Assembly: GCF_036568125.1 (NCBI RefSeq)
Contig: NZ_DATCTF010000019.1
Location: 62,001-126,000, forward strand
Source of the DNA: Magnetovibrio sp.
Lineage (GTDB): Bacteria > Pseudomonadota > Alphaproteobacteria > Rhodospirillales > Magnetovibrionaceae
DNA: 64,000 bases
Direction of reading: 5' to 3'
Made by a program: the position numbers and the translations under genes. This document shows, piece after piece, positions 35,400 through 44,959 of this stretch (its first letter is position 1; each line of letters starts with the position of its first letter). The notes beneath the pieces were generated by a model. That model worked only from the letters and a program-made list of their open reading frames with translations. It ran no database searches and was not told the origin of the DNA.

Positions 35400-36773
35400 T
35401 CAGAGATACCAGTCGTATTCGCGCTTGGAAATGTAATCGCGGAAGCTGGTGACTTCGGCAACCTTGGTCAGGTGATAGATTTCGGAATACATATCGCCGA
35501 AATAATCGGTGAGAATTCCACCTTCCTTGAACGCCACCAACCCTTCTTCGATGGTGCGCGGGAATTCGGGATCCGGTTCCGCCCCGGCGTTGCCGGTGTT
35601 GGGTTCGCCGGGATCGAGCTTGTTGACGATGCCGTGATGTAGCCCCGCGAGAACCGCTGCCAACGCCAAATACGGGTTGGCATCCGCACCCGCGACGCGG
35701 TGTTCGATGCGCCGCGCGCCGTTGTCGCCAAGCGGAATGCGGAACGCCAACGAGCGATTGTTGACCCCCCAGGTCTTGCCCATCGGCACATAGATGTTCG
35801 GCTGATAGCGGCGATAGCCGTTGATGCACGGCGCGAACACCGCCATGGACTGAAACAAAGCCGCCTGCATGCCGCCGATGGCGTTGCGCAACATCTGATT
35901 GCTCACTGGATCGTCACCGTCGCTGAACAAGTTCTTCCCCGCCTCGTTCAAAACGCTGGTGTGGATGTGCAGACCGTTGCCGGCTTGATCCAAGAACGGC
36001 TTGGCCATAAAGGTGGCACGAAAGCCGTGTTCAAGCGCGACGTTGCGTACCACCCGACACAGCAACGCCGCATGGTCGGCGGCAACAACGGCGGGCGAGG
36101 AGTGCTTGAGGTTGACTTCAAACTGACCCGAAGCGTATTCGGCGCTGGCGGTGTACGCCGGAACGCCCTGGGCGTGACAGGTCTTTTCGATGTCGCTCAG
36201 CACCGCCGAATAATCTTCCAGTTCCTCCATGCCATAAACCTGAGTGGAGATTTCCCGTTCGCCGGTGGCCGGAGAAATCGGCGCTTGAGGGCGGCCGTCG
36301 GGTGTGCGCTGAGGATCGATCAGATAGAATTCCAGCTCCAACGCGCACACTGCATTCAACCCGTCTGCACGCAAGCGCTCGTCGACACGTTCCAAGATAT
36401 TGCGCGGTTCGAGAAATTCCTTGCCGCCATTGCTGGCGTCGAACGACACGATGCACTGGGCGGTCGGTTCATGCGCCCACGGCACCGGCACAAGGGTGCC
36501 GGGTACCGGAAACATAACGCCATCCGGATCGCCGTCGCTAAAGCCCACGCCGCCGGCGTCCGACGTATTGCCGGTAACGTCCACCACCATTGCCGAATAC
36601 GGCATCAGCATGCCTTTTTCGTAAAGGTGCGGCACTTCGGCGCGGGGATAGCGTTTGCCGCGCATGATGCCGTTGATGTCGACGAACAAAGCGTCGACAT
36701 GTTGAACGCGCGGATGGGCGTCAAGAAAGGCCTCGGCTTCCAAACGCGCCGCTTCCGGATTGTGGGACTTCAT
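35400..36773 (-). CDS. Glutamine synthetase-like gamma-glutamylpolyamine synthetase (spuI-like)
   Basis: ATP-dependent ligation of glutamate to an amine. The 457-aa product has the GS beta-grasp N-terminus and catalytic domain, with ELEFYLIDPQ, NLKHSSPA, GNGLHIHTSVL, NNRSLAFRIPLGDNGARRIE and ADANPYLALAAVLAG. Its length and motifs fit the GS-III-like amine group (PuuA/SpuB/SpuI) rather than GlnA. It is the last gene after the PotFGHI transporter, 34 bases after potI, as expected for a cluster that imports and then glutamylates polyamines. A second such gene lies at 42513-43871; substrate division between them is unknown. Confidence 0.85.
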   Translation of the reverse strand: MKSHNPEAARLEAEAFLDAHPRVQHVDALFVDINGIMRGKRYPRAEVPHLYEKGMLMPYSAMVVDVTGNTSDAGGVGFSDGDPDGVMFPVPGTLVPVPWAHEPTAQCIVSFDASNGGKEFLEPRNILERVDERLRADGLNAVCALELEFYLIDPQRTPDGRPQAPISPATGEREISTQVYGMEELEDYSAVLSDIEKTCHAQGVPAYTASAEYASGQFEVNLKHSSPAVVAADHAALLCRVVRNVALEHGFRATFMAKPFLDQAGNGLHIHTSVLNEAGKNLFSDGDDPVSNQMLRNAIGGMQAALFQSMAVFAPCINGYRRYQPNIYVPMGKTWGVNNRSLAFRIPLGDNGARRIEHRVAGADANPYLALAAVLAGLHHGIVNKLDPGEPNTGNAGAEPDPEFPRTIEEGLVAFKEGGILTDYFGDMYSEIYHLTKVAEVTSFRDYISKREYDWYL

Positions 36774-36807
36774 GGAAAGGTACTCCGATTATCGAACTTG
36801 AATGTCG

Positions 36808-37629
36808 TTAAGATGAGGCAGCGGCCAACATCTCATCTTTCTTGCGCTGGTCTTCGCGTTTCTTGTGCATGATGGACGTCAGCAACACCCCCACCGCGAC
36901 AATGCCGATCAAAATCGTCGAAACCGCATTGATTTCCGGGGTCACGCCCAAACGCACCATCGAATAGATCTTCATCGGCAAGGTCGTCGCCCCCGGCCCG
37001 GTGGTGAAGCTGGCGATCACCAAATCGTCCAGCGACAACGTGAACGACAGCAACCAGCCCGACAGAACGCCCGGTAAGATCACCGGCAAGGTGATGACGA
37101 AGAACGTCTTCAGCGGCGTGCAGCCCAAGTCCATCGCCGCTTCTTCGATGGAGCGGTCGAACGAGTTGAGCCGTGCTTGAATGACCACCGCCACGTAACA
37201 CATCGAAAAGGTCGTGTGCGCCAACGTGATGGTCCACATGCCGCGATCGAGCGAGATCGCCACGAACATCAACAGCAATGACAGACCGGTGATCACTTCA
37301 GGCATGACCAACGGCGCATAGATCATGCCGTTAAATAACGTACGGCCGCGAAAGCGCCCGAAACGCACCATGGAAAAACCCGCCATGGTGCCGAAAACGG
37401 TCGCAAAGGTGGACGAAATCAACGCCACTTTGATGGTCACCATGGCGGCGCTGAGAATGCCTTCGTTTTGCAACAGCGCCCCGTACCATTTGGTCGAGAA
37501 CCCAGCCCACACGGTCACCAGACGAGATTCGTTAAAACTGTAAATGACCAACAGCAAAATCGGCACGTACAGGAACGAAAATCCCAGAACTAGGGAGAGT
37601 TTATTAAACCAGCTCCATTGTTTGAGCAT
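36808..37629 (-). CDS. potI: Polyamine ABC transporter permease (PotI/SpuH)
   Basis: One of two inner-membrane permeases of a putrescine/spermidine importer. The 273-aa product has six hydrophobic segments and the binding-protein-dependent permease motif EEAAMDLGCTPLKTFFVITLP near residue 160 (the EAA loop). It is in a leftward operon, 12 bases after potH and just before the synthetase gene. Confidence 0.92.
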   Translation of the reverse strand: MLKQWSWFNKLSLVLGFSFLYVPILLLVIYSFNESRLVTVWAGFSTKWYGALLQNEGILSAAMVTIKVALISSTFATVFGTMAGFSMVRFGRFRGRTLFNGMIYAPLVMPEVITGLSLLLMFVAISLDRGMWTITLAHTTFSMCYVAVVIQARLNSFDRSIEEAAMDLGCTPLKTFFVITLPVILPGVLSGWLLSFTLSLDDLVIASFTTGPGATTLPMKIYSMVRLGVTPEINAVSTILIGIVAVGVLLTSIMHKKREDQRKKDEMLAAASS

Positions 37630-37641
37630 GCCGTCTCTCCC

Positions 37642-38643
37642 CTACTCGCCCAGCGCGCTGCGGCGCGACTGGAATTTCTGGAACCACACGATCGGCACCA
37701 CGAGCATCAGCAATAAGATCACCGCAGCGGCAGACGCCAACGGCCAATCGCGGTTGTTGAAGAATTCCGCCCACAGGGTTTTGCCGATCATCAAGGTGCT
37801 CGACCCACCCAAAAGATCCGGGATCACGAACTCGCCCACGGCCGGGATGAAGACCAGGAAGCACCCCGCGATAACACCCGGAAGCGACAATGGGAAGGTG
37901 ACTTTCCAAAACGCTTGAAACGGCGGACAGCCGAGATCGGACGCCGCTTCCAAAAGCGAGTGATCCATTTTTTCCAGGCTCGAATACAGCGGCAGGATCA
38001 TGAACGGCAGATACGAATAGACGATGCCGATATAGACCGCGACATCGGTGTGTAAGATCACCAGCGGCTCATCGATGATGCCAAGCCAAATCAGGAACAT
38101 GTTGAGAAAGCCTTCGGGCTTCAAAATGCCGATCCATGCGTAAACGCGGATCAGAAACGATGTCCAAAACGGCAAGATCACCAGCATCACCAACGGCAAC
38201 CGCCACGTTTTCGGCGCGCGGGCCATCCCGTAGGCGATGGGATAGCCGACCAACAGCGTCAGCACCGTCGACAGCACCGCAATCTTCAAACTGCTGAGAT
38301 AGGAATTGACGTACAGCGAGTCCGAAAACAAACGCTGGTAGTTGGCCAGGTTCAGCGTGATCTGCAGATAGGTATCATTGACCATCTCATAGAGCGGCGC
38401 ATACGGCGGAATGGCGATGCGAATTTCGGAAAAGCTGATTTTGAAAACGATGAAAAACGGCACCAGAAACAGCACCAAAAGCCACGCGTACGGAACCATC
38501 ACCGTCAGCGTGCGGCCTTGAATGCCCCAGCGCCCGCATTGGCCGCTGGCCCATCGTGCCAAAGAGCAGGTGCGGATGCTTTGCACCCCCCGCCGCATCA
38601 CAGTCAGTGCACCCATTTTGCCTTGTGTGCTTTGAGATGACAT
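37642..38643 (-). CDS. potH: Polyamine ABC transporter permease (PotH/SpuG)
   Basis: Partner permease of PotI. The 333-aa product from the ATG at 38643, preceded by a G-rich AGGGGGG, has six membrane segments and the EAA loop LEAASDLGCPPFQAFWKVT. The frame is open upstream to 38721, but that part overlaps potG and lacks a start signal. An N-terminal region of about 50 residues before the first helix is longer than in E. coli PotH. Confidence 0.9.
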   Translation of the reverse strand: MSSQSTQGKMGALTVMRRGVQSIRTCSLARWASGQCGRWGIQGRTLTVMVPYAWLLVLFLVPFFIVFKISFSEIRIAIPPYAPLYEMVNDTYLQITLNLANYQRLFSDSLYVNSYLSSLKIAVLSTVLTLLVGYPIAYGMARAPKTWRLPLVMLVILPFWTSFLIRVYAWIGILKPEGFLNMFLIWLGIIDEPLVILHTDVAVYIGIVYSYLPFMILPLYSSLEKMDHSLLEAASDLGCPPFQAFWKVTFPLSLPGVIAGCFLVFIPAVGEFVIPDLLGGSSTLMIGKTLWAEFFNNRDWPLASAAAVILLLMLVVPIVWFQKFQSRRSALGE

Positions 38644-38660
38644 GCTCGTCGCCCCCCTGC

Positions 38661-39809
38661 TCAGCTCAGCAACACAACAGAGGCGTCGGGCGACCACGTT
38701 ACATAAACGCGATCTTCCCACGTGATGGTGCGTTCCGTTTCGCGCGAACGATTGGTCATCGCCACCGTCACCATGCGGCCGTCATCCAGGCGTACGTGGT
38801 AAACCGACAACTTGCCGAGATACGCGATATCCCAGACTTCGCCCTGCAGAACGTTTTCCGTCATGTTCTTGGGTGGGTTCAAGCTGACGATCATCTTTTC
38901 CGGCCGGATCGCGACCCATGCCATTTCGCCCGCGACAGCGTTGACGCTGCGCCCCGAGCGCACCGGAGCATCGATGCCGTTGATCAGGATTTGTGCGGTG
39001 TCGGCCTGAACATCACCGATGCGACCTTCCAAGATATTCACGTCACCGATGAACTCGGCAACCTTGCGCGAATTGGGATATTCGTATACTTCGCCGGGGC
39101 CCGCAACCTGTGCCACGGTGCCGTGGTCCATCACGGCGATACGCGACGACACGGTCATCGCCTCTTCTTGATCGTGGGTCACGATGACGAAGGTGATACC
39201 CAGTTTTTCTTGAATGTTCATCAATTCAAACTGGGTTTCTTCGCGCAGCTTTTTGTCCAACGCGCCAAGCGGTTCGTCCAACAACAGCATTTTCGGGTTC
39301 TTCGCCAACGAGCGGGCCAAGGCCACGCGCTGGCGCTGGCCGCCGGAAAGCTGATCGGGCTTGCGTTTGGCGAAGCTGTTCAACTTCACCAAATTGATCA
39401 TGCGTTCGACTTGGTCGGCGATTTCTGTTTTGGGCATGCGGTCTTGCTTAAGACCAAAGGCGATGTTTTGCTCGACGGTCATGTGCGGAAACAGCGCATA
39501 CGACTGGAACATCATGTTCACGGGACGCTTGTGCGGGGGAACGGTCGACATGTCTTCGCCGTCGATGATTATGCGTCCCGAAGTGGGAATTTCAAATCCC
39601 GCGAGCATCCGCAGCAGCGTCGTCTTTCCGCACCCGCTGGGCCCCAGCAGGGAAAAGAACTCGCGTTCGTAAATATCGAGAGAGATGTTGTCGACAGCGG
39701 TAAAATTGCCGAATTTTTTGGTAACGTTTTCGATGCGCACGAAGGGCTTCTTATCCGCTTCGAGCCAAGGTGCAAACACCTTGCGCGCTTGTGAACTGGC
39801 GTCGGCCAT
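38661..39809 (-). CDS. potG: Polyamine ABC transporter ATPase (PotG/SpuF)
   Basis: Energises import. The 382-aa product has Walker A GPSGCGKTTLLR, the ABC signature LSGGQRQR, Walker B LLLDEPLGALD, the switch His in VTHDQEEA, and a C-terminal TOBE domain (about 295-375), as in PotA/PotG. The ATG at 39809 follows GAGGAGG. The frame is open to 39854 without a better start. It lies between the binding-protein gene and the permeases. Confidence 0.94.
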   Translation of the reverse strand: MADASSQARKVFAPWLEADKKPFVRIENVTKKFGNFTAVDNISLDIYEREFFSLLGPSGCGKTTLLRMLAGFEIPTSGRIIIDGEDMSTVPPHKRPVNMMFQSYALFPHMTVEQNIAFGLKQDRMPKTEIADQVERMINLVKLNSFAKRKPDQLSGGQRQRVALARSLAKNPKMLLLDEPLGALDKKLREETQFELMNIQEKLGITFVIVTHDQEEAMTVSSRIAVMDHGTVAQVAGPGEVYEYPNSRKVAEFIGDVNILEGRIGDVQADTAQILINGIDAPVRSGRSVNAVAGEMAWVAIRPEKMIVSLNPPKNMTENVLQGEVWDIAYLGKLSVYHVRLDDGRMVTVAMTNRSRETERTITWEDRVYVTWSPDASVVLLS

Positions 39810-39895
39810 GATGCCCGAGCCCTCCTCAACTGTGGAAGAAAAGTGCCGCCCCATCCGTTAACCGGGGGGGGATGGGGCGGCGTGGTCTTCAGATG

Positions 39896-40990
39896 TTATT
39901 GACCGCTTTTCACGCGGGTCCACAGGCGCGTCACGGCACGCTGGGAGTCCGTGTCGTACGGCGTGGTGATGTAAAGCGTCTTCAGCGCTTCCGGCGTCGG
40001 ATAGATCGCCGGATCACCAATCACGTCCTCGGCGAGGAACTTCTCGGACGCTTTGTTGCCGTTGGCGTAGTAAACGTAGTTGGACGCTTTCGCCATTACT
40101 TCGGGACGCATGATGTAGTTGATGAAGGTGTGCGCGTTGTTCGGATGGGCGGCATCGGCCGGGATCGCCATCATGTCGAACCACATCAACGCACCTTCGT
40201 TCGGCGCTACATAGCTGATCTCGACGCCATTGTTGGCTTCTGCTGCACGGTCACGCGCTTGCAGCACGTCGCCAGACCAACCCACGGCGACACAGATGTC
40301 GCCGTTGGCCAGCGCATCGATGTATTCCGAAGAATGGAACTTGCGGATGTAGGGACGGATCGCCATCAACACGGCTTCGGCCTTGGCGATGACATTGACG
40401 TCCTTGCTGTCCGGATCTTCACCGATGTAGTTAAGCGCAGCCGGGATCATTTCGTCGCCAGCATCCAGCATGTAGATACCGCAATCGGCGAACTTGGCGG
40501 CGACTTCGGGTTTGAAAATCATGTCCCAAGAATTGACCGGCGCGTCGGCCATGCGTTCGTTGACCATGTTGACGTTGTAGCCGATGCCGGTGGTGCCCCA
40601 CATATAGTTGACGGCGTATTTGTTACCCGGATCCCACTTGGAGGTGCGGTCCAAAACCAAGTCCCACAGATTACCCCAATTGGTCAGCTTTTCGCGGTCG
40701 AGTTCCTGAAACACGCCAGCTTGGATCTGACGGCCGAGGAACGTGCCGGACGGAACCACAACGTCATAACCGGAACCACCGGCCAGAAGCTTGGTTTCGA
40801 GAACGTCGTTGGAATCGAACACGTCATAGACGACCTTGATTCCGGTTTCGGCTTCGAACTCGGCAAGGATTTCTTCGTCGATATAGTCCGACCAGTTGTA
40901 GACGTTGACGATTTTTTCTTCCGGCTTATCGCCGCAGGCCGACAGGGCGAGCGCCGCCACGGCCAAAAGTGCTGCACCAAACTTTTTCAT
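39896..40990 (-). CDS. potF: Putrescine/spermidine-binding lipoprotein (PotF/SpuD-like)
   Basis: Periplasmic receptor of the importer. The 364-aa product has a lipoprotein signal (LALSACGD, lipidated Cys at about residue 19). The mature part has the polyamine-binding fold with NVYNWSDYIDEEILAEFEAE, DVVVPSGTFLGRQIQ and WGTTGIGYNV, all conserved in PotF/SpuD/SpuE. It is the first transporter gene, 79 bases after spuC. Lipid anchoring rather than a free binding protein is the one departure from E. coli PotF. Confidence 0.92.
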   Translation of the reverse strand: MKKFGAALLAVAALALSACGDKPEEKIVNVYNWSDYIDEEILAEFEAETGIKVVYDVFDSNDVLETKLLAGGSGYDVVVPSGTFLGRQIQAGVFQELDREKLTNWGNLWDLVLDRTSKWDPGNKYAVNYMWGTTGIGYNVNMVNERMADAPVNSWDMIFKPEVAAKFADCGIYMLDAGDEMIPAALNYIGEDPDSKDVNVIAKAEAVLMAIRPYIRKFHSSEYIDALANGDICVAVGWSGDVLQARDRAAEANNGVEISYVAPNEGALMWFDMMAIPADAAHPNNAHTFINYIMRPEVMAKASNYVYYANGNKASEKFLAEDVIGDPAIYPTPEALKTLYITTPYDTDSQRAVTRLWTRVKSGQ

Positions 40991-41069
40991 CTTAACCCTC
41001 CAACAAAAATGAGAATTTCATAATTCTACGGCTTGTTATGTTCCCCAACATTACACGCCCATATGCCAC

Positions 41070-42440
41070 TTACATCATACCGATGTCCTTGGCCGTCAAG
41101 TCCAGACACATGAGCGCCTTATCCAAGAGCTCGTCAATCTCTGCCTTGGTGATCACCAGCGGCGGCGCCAACAACATGGAGTCGCCCGTCGCGCGCATAA
41201 TGATGTTGTTCTCAAAGCAGTGATTGCGACAAATCATACCCACTTCTCCGACTTTGTCGAATGGCTGATGCGTTTCTTTGTCTTTCACCAATTCCAGGGC
41301 GGCGATCAAGCCGCGGCCGCGGACTTGGCCGACCAGAGGGTGATCGGCGAAGGCCTTGAGGCGCTCTTGCATGTAGGGTCCGATGTCGGTTTTGACCCGC
41401 TCGACCAAGCCTTCGTCGCGCAAAATAGAGATGTTGGCTTGCGCCACGGCTGCGGCAACCGGGTGGCCCGAATAGGTGTAGCCGTGGTTGAAATCGCCGC
41501 TGTCTTTCAAAACGTCGACGAGACGGTCGTGGACCATCACACCGGAAATGGGGATGTAGCCCGACGACATGCCCTTGGCCATGGTCATCATATCCGGCTC
41601 AAAGCCAAACGACTGGCAACCGAACCATTCGCCGGTACGGCCAAAACCGCAGATCACTTCGTCGGAAACCAGTAAAATGTCGTACTTGCGGCAAATGCGC
41701 TGAATTTCCGGCCAATAGCTATCGGGCGGCACGATCACGCCGCCGGCGCCCTGGATCGGCTCACCGATGAACGCGGCGACGTTGTCGGCGCCGAGTTCAA
41801 GGATCTTTTCTTCCAGCTTGCCCGCTGCCTTGATGCCGTATTCGTCTGAGGTCATGTCCGCGCCGTTGAAATACCAGTGCGGCTGTTCAATGTGCTCGAA
41901 GCCCGGCAGCGGCAAAGGACCTTGTTTGTGCATATAGCCCATTCCGCCGAGGCTCGATCCTGCCAACGTGCTGCCGTGGTAAGCGTTTTGACGCGCGATA
42001 AATACCGTCTTGTTGGGCTGGCCCTTGGCCGCCCAATAGCGCCAAGCCAAACGCACCACGGTGTCGTTCGATTCAGAACCCGAGTTGCCGTAGAACACAT
42101 GGTTCAAGCCATCAGGCGTCACCTCGGACAGCAGCGTCGCCAAGGACGTTGCAGGCATCGTCGTGGTTTGGAAGAACGTGTTGTAGTATGCCAACTCATC
42201 CATCTGCCTGGCGGCAACTTCGCTGAGTTCCTTGCGACCATAGCCGATGTTGACGCACCACAGCCCCGACATGCCGTCGATGATTTTTTCACCCTCGGAA
42301 TCCCAAAGGTACACGCCATCGGCTTTCGTGATAACGCGCACGCCTTTTGCGTTCAATTGCGCGATATCGGTGAACGGGTGCAGGTGATGCTCCCGGTCTT
42401 CTTGTTGCCATTGGCTGGTGCTGTTGAGTACGACGTTCAT
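41070..42440 (-). CDS. spuC: Putrescine-type aminotransferase (SpuC-like)
   Basis: PLP-dependent transfer of the putrescine amino group to pyruvate. The 456-aa class III transaminase has HPFTD near the N-terminus, DGMSGLWCVNIGYGR, YGNSGSESNDTVVR, LLVSDEVICGFGRTGEWFG and the PLP lysine in TMAKGMSSGY. It sits between the gamma-glutamylpolyamine synthetase and the polyamine transporter genes, in the same order as spuB-spuC-spuD of Pseudomonas. Spermidine or 2-oxo acid preference cannot be judged from the sequence. Confidence 0.9.
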   Translation of the reverse strand: MNVVLNSTSQWQQEDREHHLHPFTDIAQLNAKGVRVITKADGVYLWDSEGEKIIDGMSGLWCVNIGYGRKELSEVAARQMDELAYYNTFFQTTTMPATSLATLLSEVTPDGLNHVFYGNSGSESNDTVVRLAWRYWAAKGQPNKTVFIARQNAYHGSTLAGSSLGGMGYMHKQGPLPLPGFEHIEQPHWYFNGADMTSDEYGIKAAGKLEEKILELGADNVAAFIGEPIQGAGGVIVPPDSYWPEIQRICRKYDILLVSDEVICGFGRTGEWFGCQSFGFEPDMMTMAKGMSSGYIPISGVMVHDRLVDVLKDSGDFNHGYTYSGHPVAAAVAQANISILRDEGLVERVKTDIGPYMQERLKAFADHPLVGQVRGRGLIAALELVKDKETHQPFDKVGEVGMICRNHCFENNIIMRATGDSMLLAPPLVITKAEIDELLDKALMCLDLTAKDIGMM

Positions 42441-42512
42441 AGTGTTATTCCTTTAAACCAAAGCGATGTCGCAGCAGCCCGCCCACAGCAAATAGCCGGA
42501 CCGCTTGCGCGC

Positions 42513-43871
42513 TTAAACATTCAGCAACAAGTGTTCACGCTCCCAAGAACTGATCACTTGGTCATAGGTGATCTGTTCTTCACGCTTCACAATGCAGTAG
42601 AGATCGACAAACCGGTCGCCCAAGACGCCGCGCACGGATTCGTTTTGCTCGAACCGTTTCAAGGCATCGGACAAATGGGTCGGCAGGTGTTTCGGCAAAA
42701 TATAGGCATTGCCCTTTTCCTCTTCGGTGGGCGCGAGGTTTTCGATCATGCCCAAATAGCCACATGCCAAGGTGCCCGCAATCGCCAGGTACGGGTTCAC
42801 GTCCGCACCGGGCAAGCGGTTTTCAATACGTCGGGCGCTTGGTTCGGAACGCGGAATGCGCAAACCGCAACTGCGGTTGTCGACGCCCCAATGGGTATTG
42901 ATCGGTGCTTCTTCATAGGTAAAGCGGCGATACGAATTCACGTTGGGCGCGAACAGCGGCATCATCAGCGGCGCGTACGTTTGCAGGCCTGCCAAATAGG
43001 ACAGGAACAACGTGGTGTTTTGACCGGCCTCATCGCTGAAGACGTTGTTGCCCGATTCGATGTCGTAGAGGCTCTGGTGAATGTGCAAAGCGCTACCCGA
43101 CTCTTGTTGCATGGGTTTTGCCATGAAGGTCGCATAGACATCGTGGTTGATGGCGGTTTGGCGCAAGGTGCGCTTGAACAAGAACACCTGATCAGCCAGA
43201 TCCAGCGCTTCGCCGTGCAGGAAGTTCACTTCCATCTGCGCTGCGCCGCCTTCGTGGTTCAGGGTGTCGATGTCGATGCGCTCCGCATCGCAATAGTCGT
43301 AAACGTCTTCGAACACGGCATCAAATTCGTTGGCGGCGTCGATGCCAAAAGCTTGGCGACCAGTCTCCTGACGGCCGGAACGCCCCACCGGCGGGGCAAG
43401 CGGATAATCGGGGTCGATGTTCTTTTGCACCAGATACATCTCGACCTCGGGCGCGACCACCGGCTTCCAGCCTTTATTTTCATAAAGCGCCAAAACCTCG
43501 CGCAGCACATGGCGCGAAGAAATTTCAACCGCGTCACCATCGGTGTAGAAGCAATCGCAAATCACCTGCGCGGTGGGCTCTTCGTACCAAGGCACGGGGC
43601 GAATGGTGGCGGGATCGGGACGCATCACCACATCGCGGTCAACCACGGAAACCAGACCGTCGGTTTCGGGAAAATCGCCGGTGACGGTTTGGGTGAACAT
43701 GCTTTCGGGCATGCGGTGAGAGTCGGCCTTGAGGCCTTTGAGAAATTTTTCAGTGGGCAGGATTTTACCGCGCGCGATACCGGAAATATCCGGGACCAAA
43801 CATTCGACTTCGGTAATGCGGTGCTCGATGCACCAACCTTCGATATCGGTAATTTTTTCGTCTTGTGTCAT
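42513..43871 (-). CDS. puuA: Gamma-glutamylputrescine synthetase (PuuA/SpuB-like)
   Basis: First step of the gamma-glutamylated putrescine route. The 452-aa GS-family enzyme has EVEMYLVQKN, EVNFLHGEALDLADQVF, SGSALHIHQSLY, NRSCGLRIPRSEPSARRIENR and GADVNPYLAIAGTLACG, with DQVISSWEREHLLLNV as its C-terminal end. It overlaps the gamma-glutamyl hydrolase gene by four bases and precedes spuC by 72 bases. It differs enough from the GS-like gene at 35400 to be a separate specificity, not a recent copy. Confidence 0.9.
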   Translation of the reverse strand: MTQDEKITDIEGWCIEHRITEVECLVPDISGIARGKILPTEKFLKGLKADSHRMPESMFTQTVTGDFPETDGLVSVVDRDVVMRPDPATIRPVPWYEEPTAQVICDCFYTDGDAVEISSRHVLREVLALYENKGWKPVVAPEVEMYLVQKNIDPDYPLAPPVGRSGRQETGRQAFGIDAANEFDAVFEDVYDYCDAERIDIDTLNHEGGAAQMEVNFLHGEALDLADQVFLFKRTLRQTAINHDVYATFMAKPMQQESGSALHIHQSLYDIESGNNVFSDEAGQNTTLFLSYLAGLQTYAPLMMPLFAPNVNSYRRFTYEEAPINTHWGVDNRSCGLRIPRSEPSARRIENRLPGADVNPYLAIAGTLACGYLGMIENLAPTEEEKGNAYILPKHLPTHLSDALKRFEQNESVRGVLGDRFVDLYCIVKREEQITYDQVISSWEREHLLLNV

Positions 43872-44629
43872 GATTCATTTCTTTGACTGGCGCGCTTTCG
43901 GCAGGCTTGGCCAAATCGCTCGAACAGCGCGCGTGAAAATGTATTGTCCATCACCTTCCATTCGGGATGCCACTGCACGCCGACGGCGAACGCTTGAGCA
44001 TCCTTGACGCGAAAGGCTTCAATCAAACCATCCGGGGCGCGGGCCTCGATCTCCAAATTCGACGCGAGACGCTGCACCCCCTGACCATGTAAGGAATTCA
44101 CCGTGATTCGGTTCGTGCCCGCGATATCTGCGAACAGACCGCCTTCCACCAAATCAACATCGTGGGCGGGGCCGAAATAGACGTCGGGCTCCTGCTCACG
44201 ATCCTCGCGATGATCCATCATACCAGAAACCGTGTGCACTTTCTGGTAGAGCGCGCCGCCGAAGGCGACGTTCATTTCCTGAAAGCCGCGGCAAATCGCG
44301 AACACCGGCACACCGCTTTCCACCGCGCGGCGGATCAACGGCAAAGTGGTCGCGTCGCGCAACGGGTCGTGCAAGGTGCCTTCTTCGCTGGGCTCGCCAT
44401 CGTAATGGTGAGGCTCGACGTTCGAGACGCTGCCGGTCAAATAAAGACCGTCGCACATCTCTAGAACATCTTCGGCGTGTGTCCCGTAACCGATGGCCGG
44501 CAAGATCAACGGCGTCACGTCCGAAGCTTGGGCCAGTGCGTCGACATACTTGGTGCCGACTGCATAATTTGGAAAGCCGTCCACGTTCTTCACGCACGCT
44601 GAAACGGCCACGATGGGCTTGGAGCGCAT
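43868..44629 (-). CDS. puuD: Gamma-glutamyl-gamma-aminobutyrate hydrolase (PuuD/SpuA-like)
   Basis: Releases GABA and glutamate from the gamma-glutamylated intermediate. The 253-aa class I amidotransferase-like hydrolase has the nucleophile Cys in VFAICRGFQEMN (about residue 111) and the His in GVQWHPEWK near the C-terminus. It is first in the leftward spu-like operon and divergent from puuB. An ATGA overlap couples it to puuA. Confidence 0.92.
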   Translation of the reverse strand: MRSKPIVAVSACVKNVDGFPNYAVGTKYVDALAQASDVTPLILPAIGYGTHAEDVLEMCDGLYLTGSVSNVEPHHYDGEPSEEGTLHDPLRDATTLPLIRRAVESGVPVFAICRGFQEMNVAFGGALYQKVHTVSGMMDHREDREQEPDVYFGPAHDVDLVEGGLFADIAGTNRITVNSLHGQGVQRLASNLEIEARAPDGLIEAFRVKDAQAFAVGVQWHPEWKVMDNTFSRALFERFGQACRKRASQRNES

Positions 44630-44959
44630 AATTTAAGTCCGCACCTAAGATTTGAACAGAACCATCGGGCTCTGCGTTCGATATATGCAACACTATCATG
44701 CGTATTTGAACGCCACAAGCGGCTTATGAAGATCTTTTTTAAATCTCCTCACAAAATATTATTTTTAAATATATTCAATTACTTATAAATCATTCATCGC
44801 ACTAATCATGGACGCATTCGGTCATTTACCCCCAATCTCAGTGTTAAAATATAATGGACATTTCACTTGACAATCAGGGGTGTCCGAATGCCATAGTCGG
44901 CCCCGGATCAACGCGATCCTCTCTTTAATTATAAATTCCAAAGTATCAGTGGTGACGCA
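44630..44959. promoter_or_regulatory. Divergent promoter region between puuD and puuB
   Basis: A 330-base gap, strongly AT-rich around 44750-44790, between two divergent polyamine genes. No gene fits. A rightward TTGACA occurs at 44867 and a leftward TTGTCA with TATTTT downstream overlaps the same area, so promoters for both directions probably face each other here. I see no clear copy of the 31788 palindrome. Confidence 0.45.

Noticed and set aside
41877-43886. A 669-codon rightward open frame
   Set aside because: Antisense shadow of spuC and the PuuA-like gene; no family resemblance.
44867-44895. Strong puuB promoter
   Set aside because: TTGACA is good but no acceptable -10 hexamer lies 16-18 bases downstream; only noted within the divergent region.
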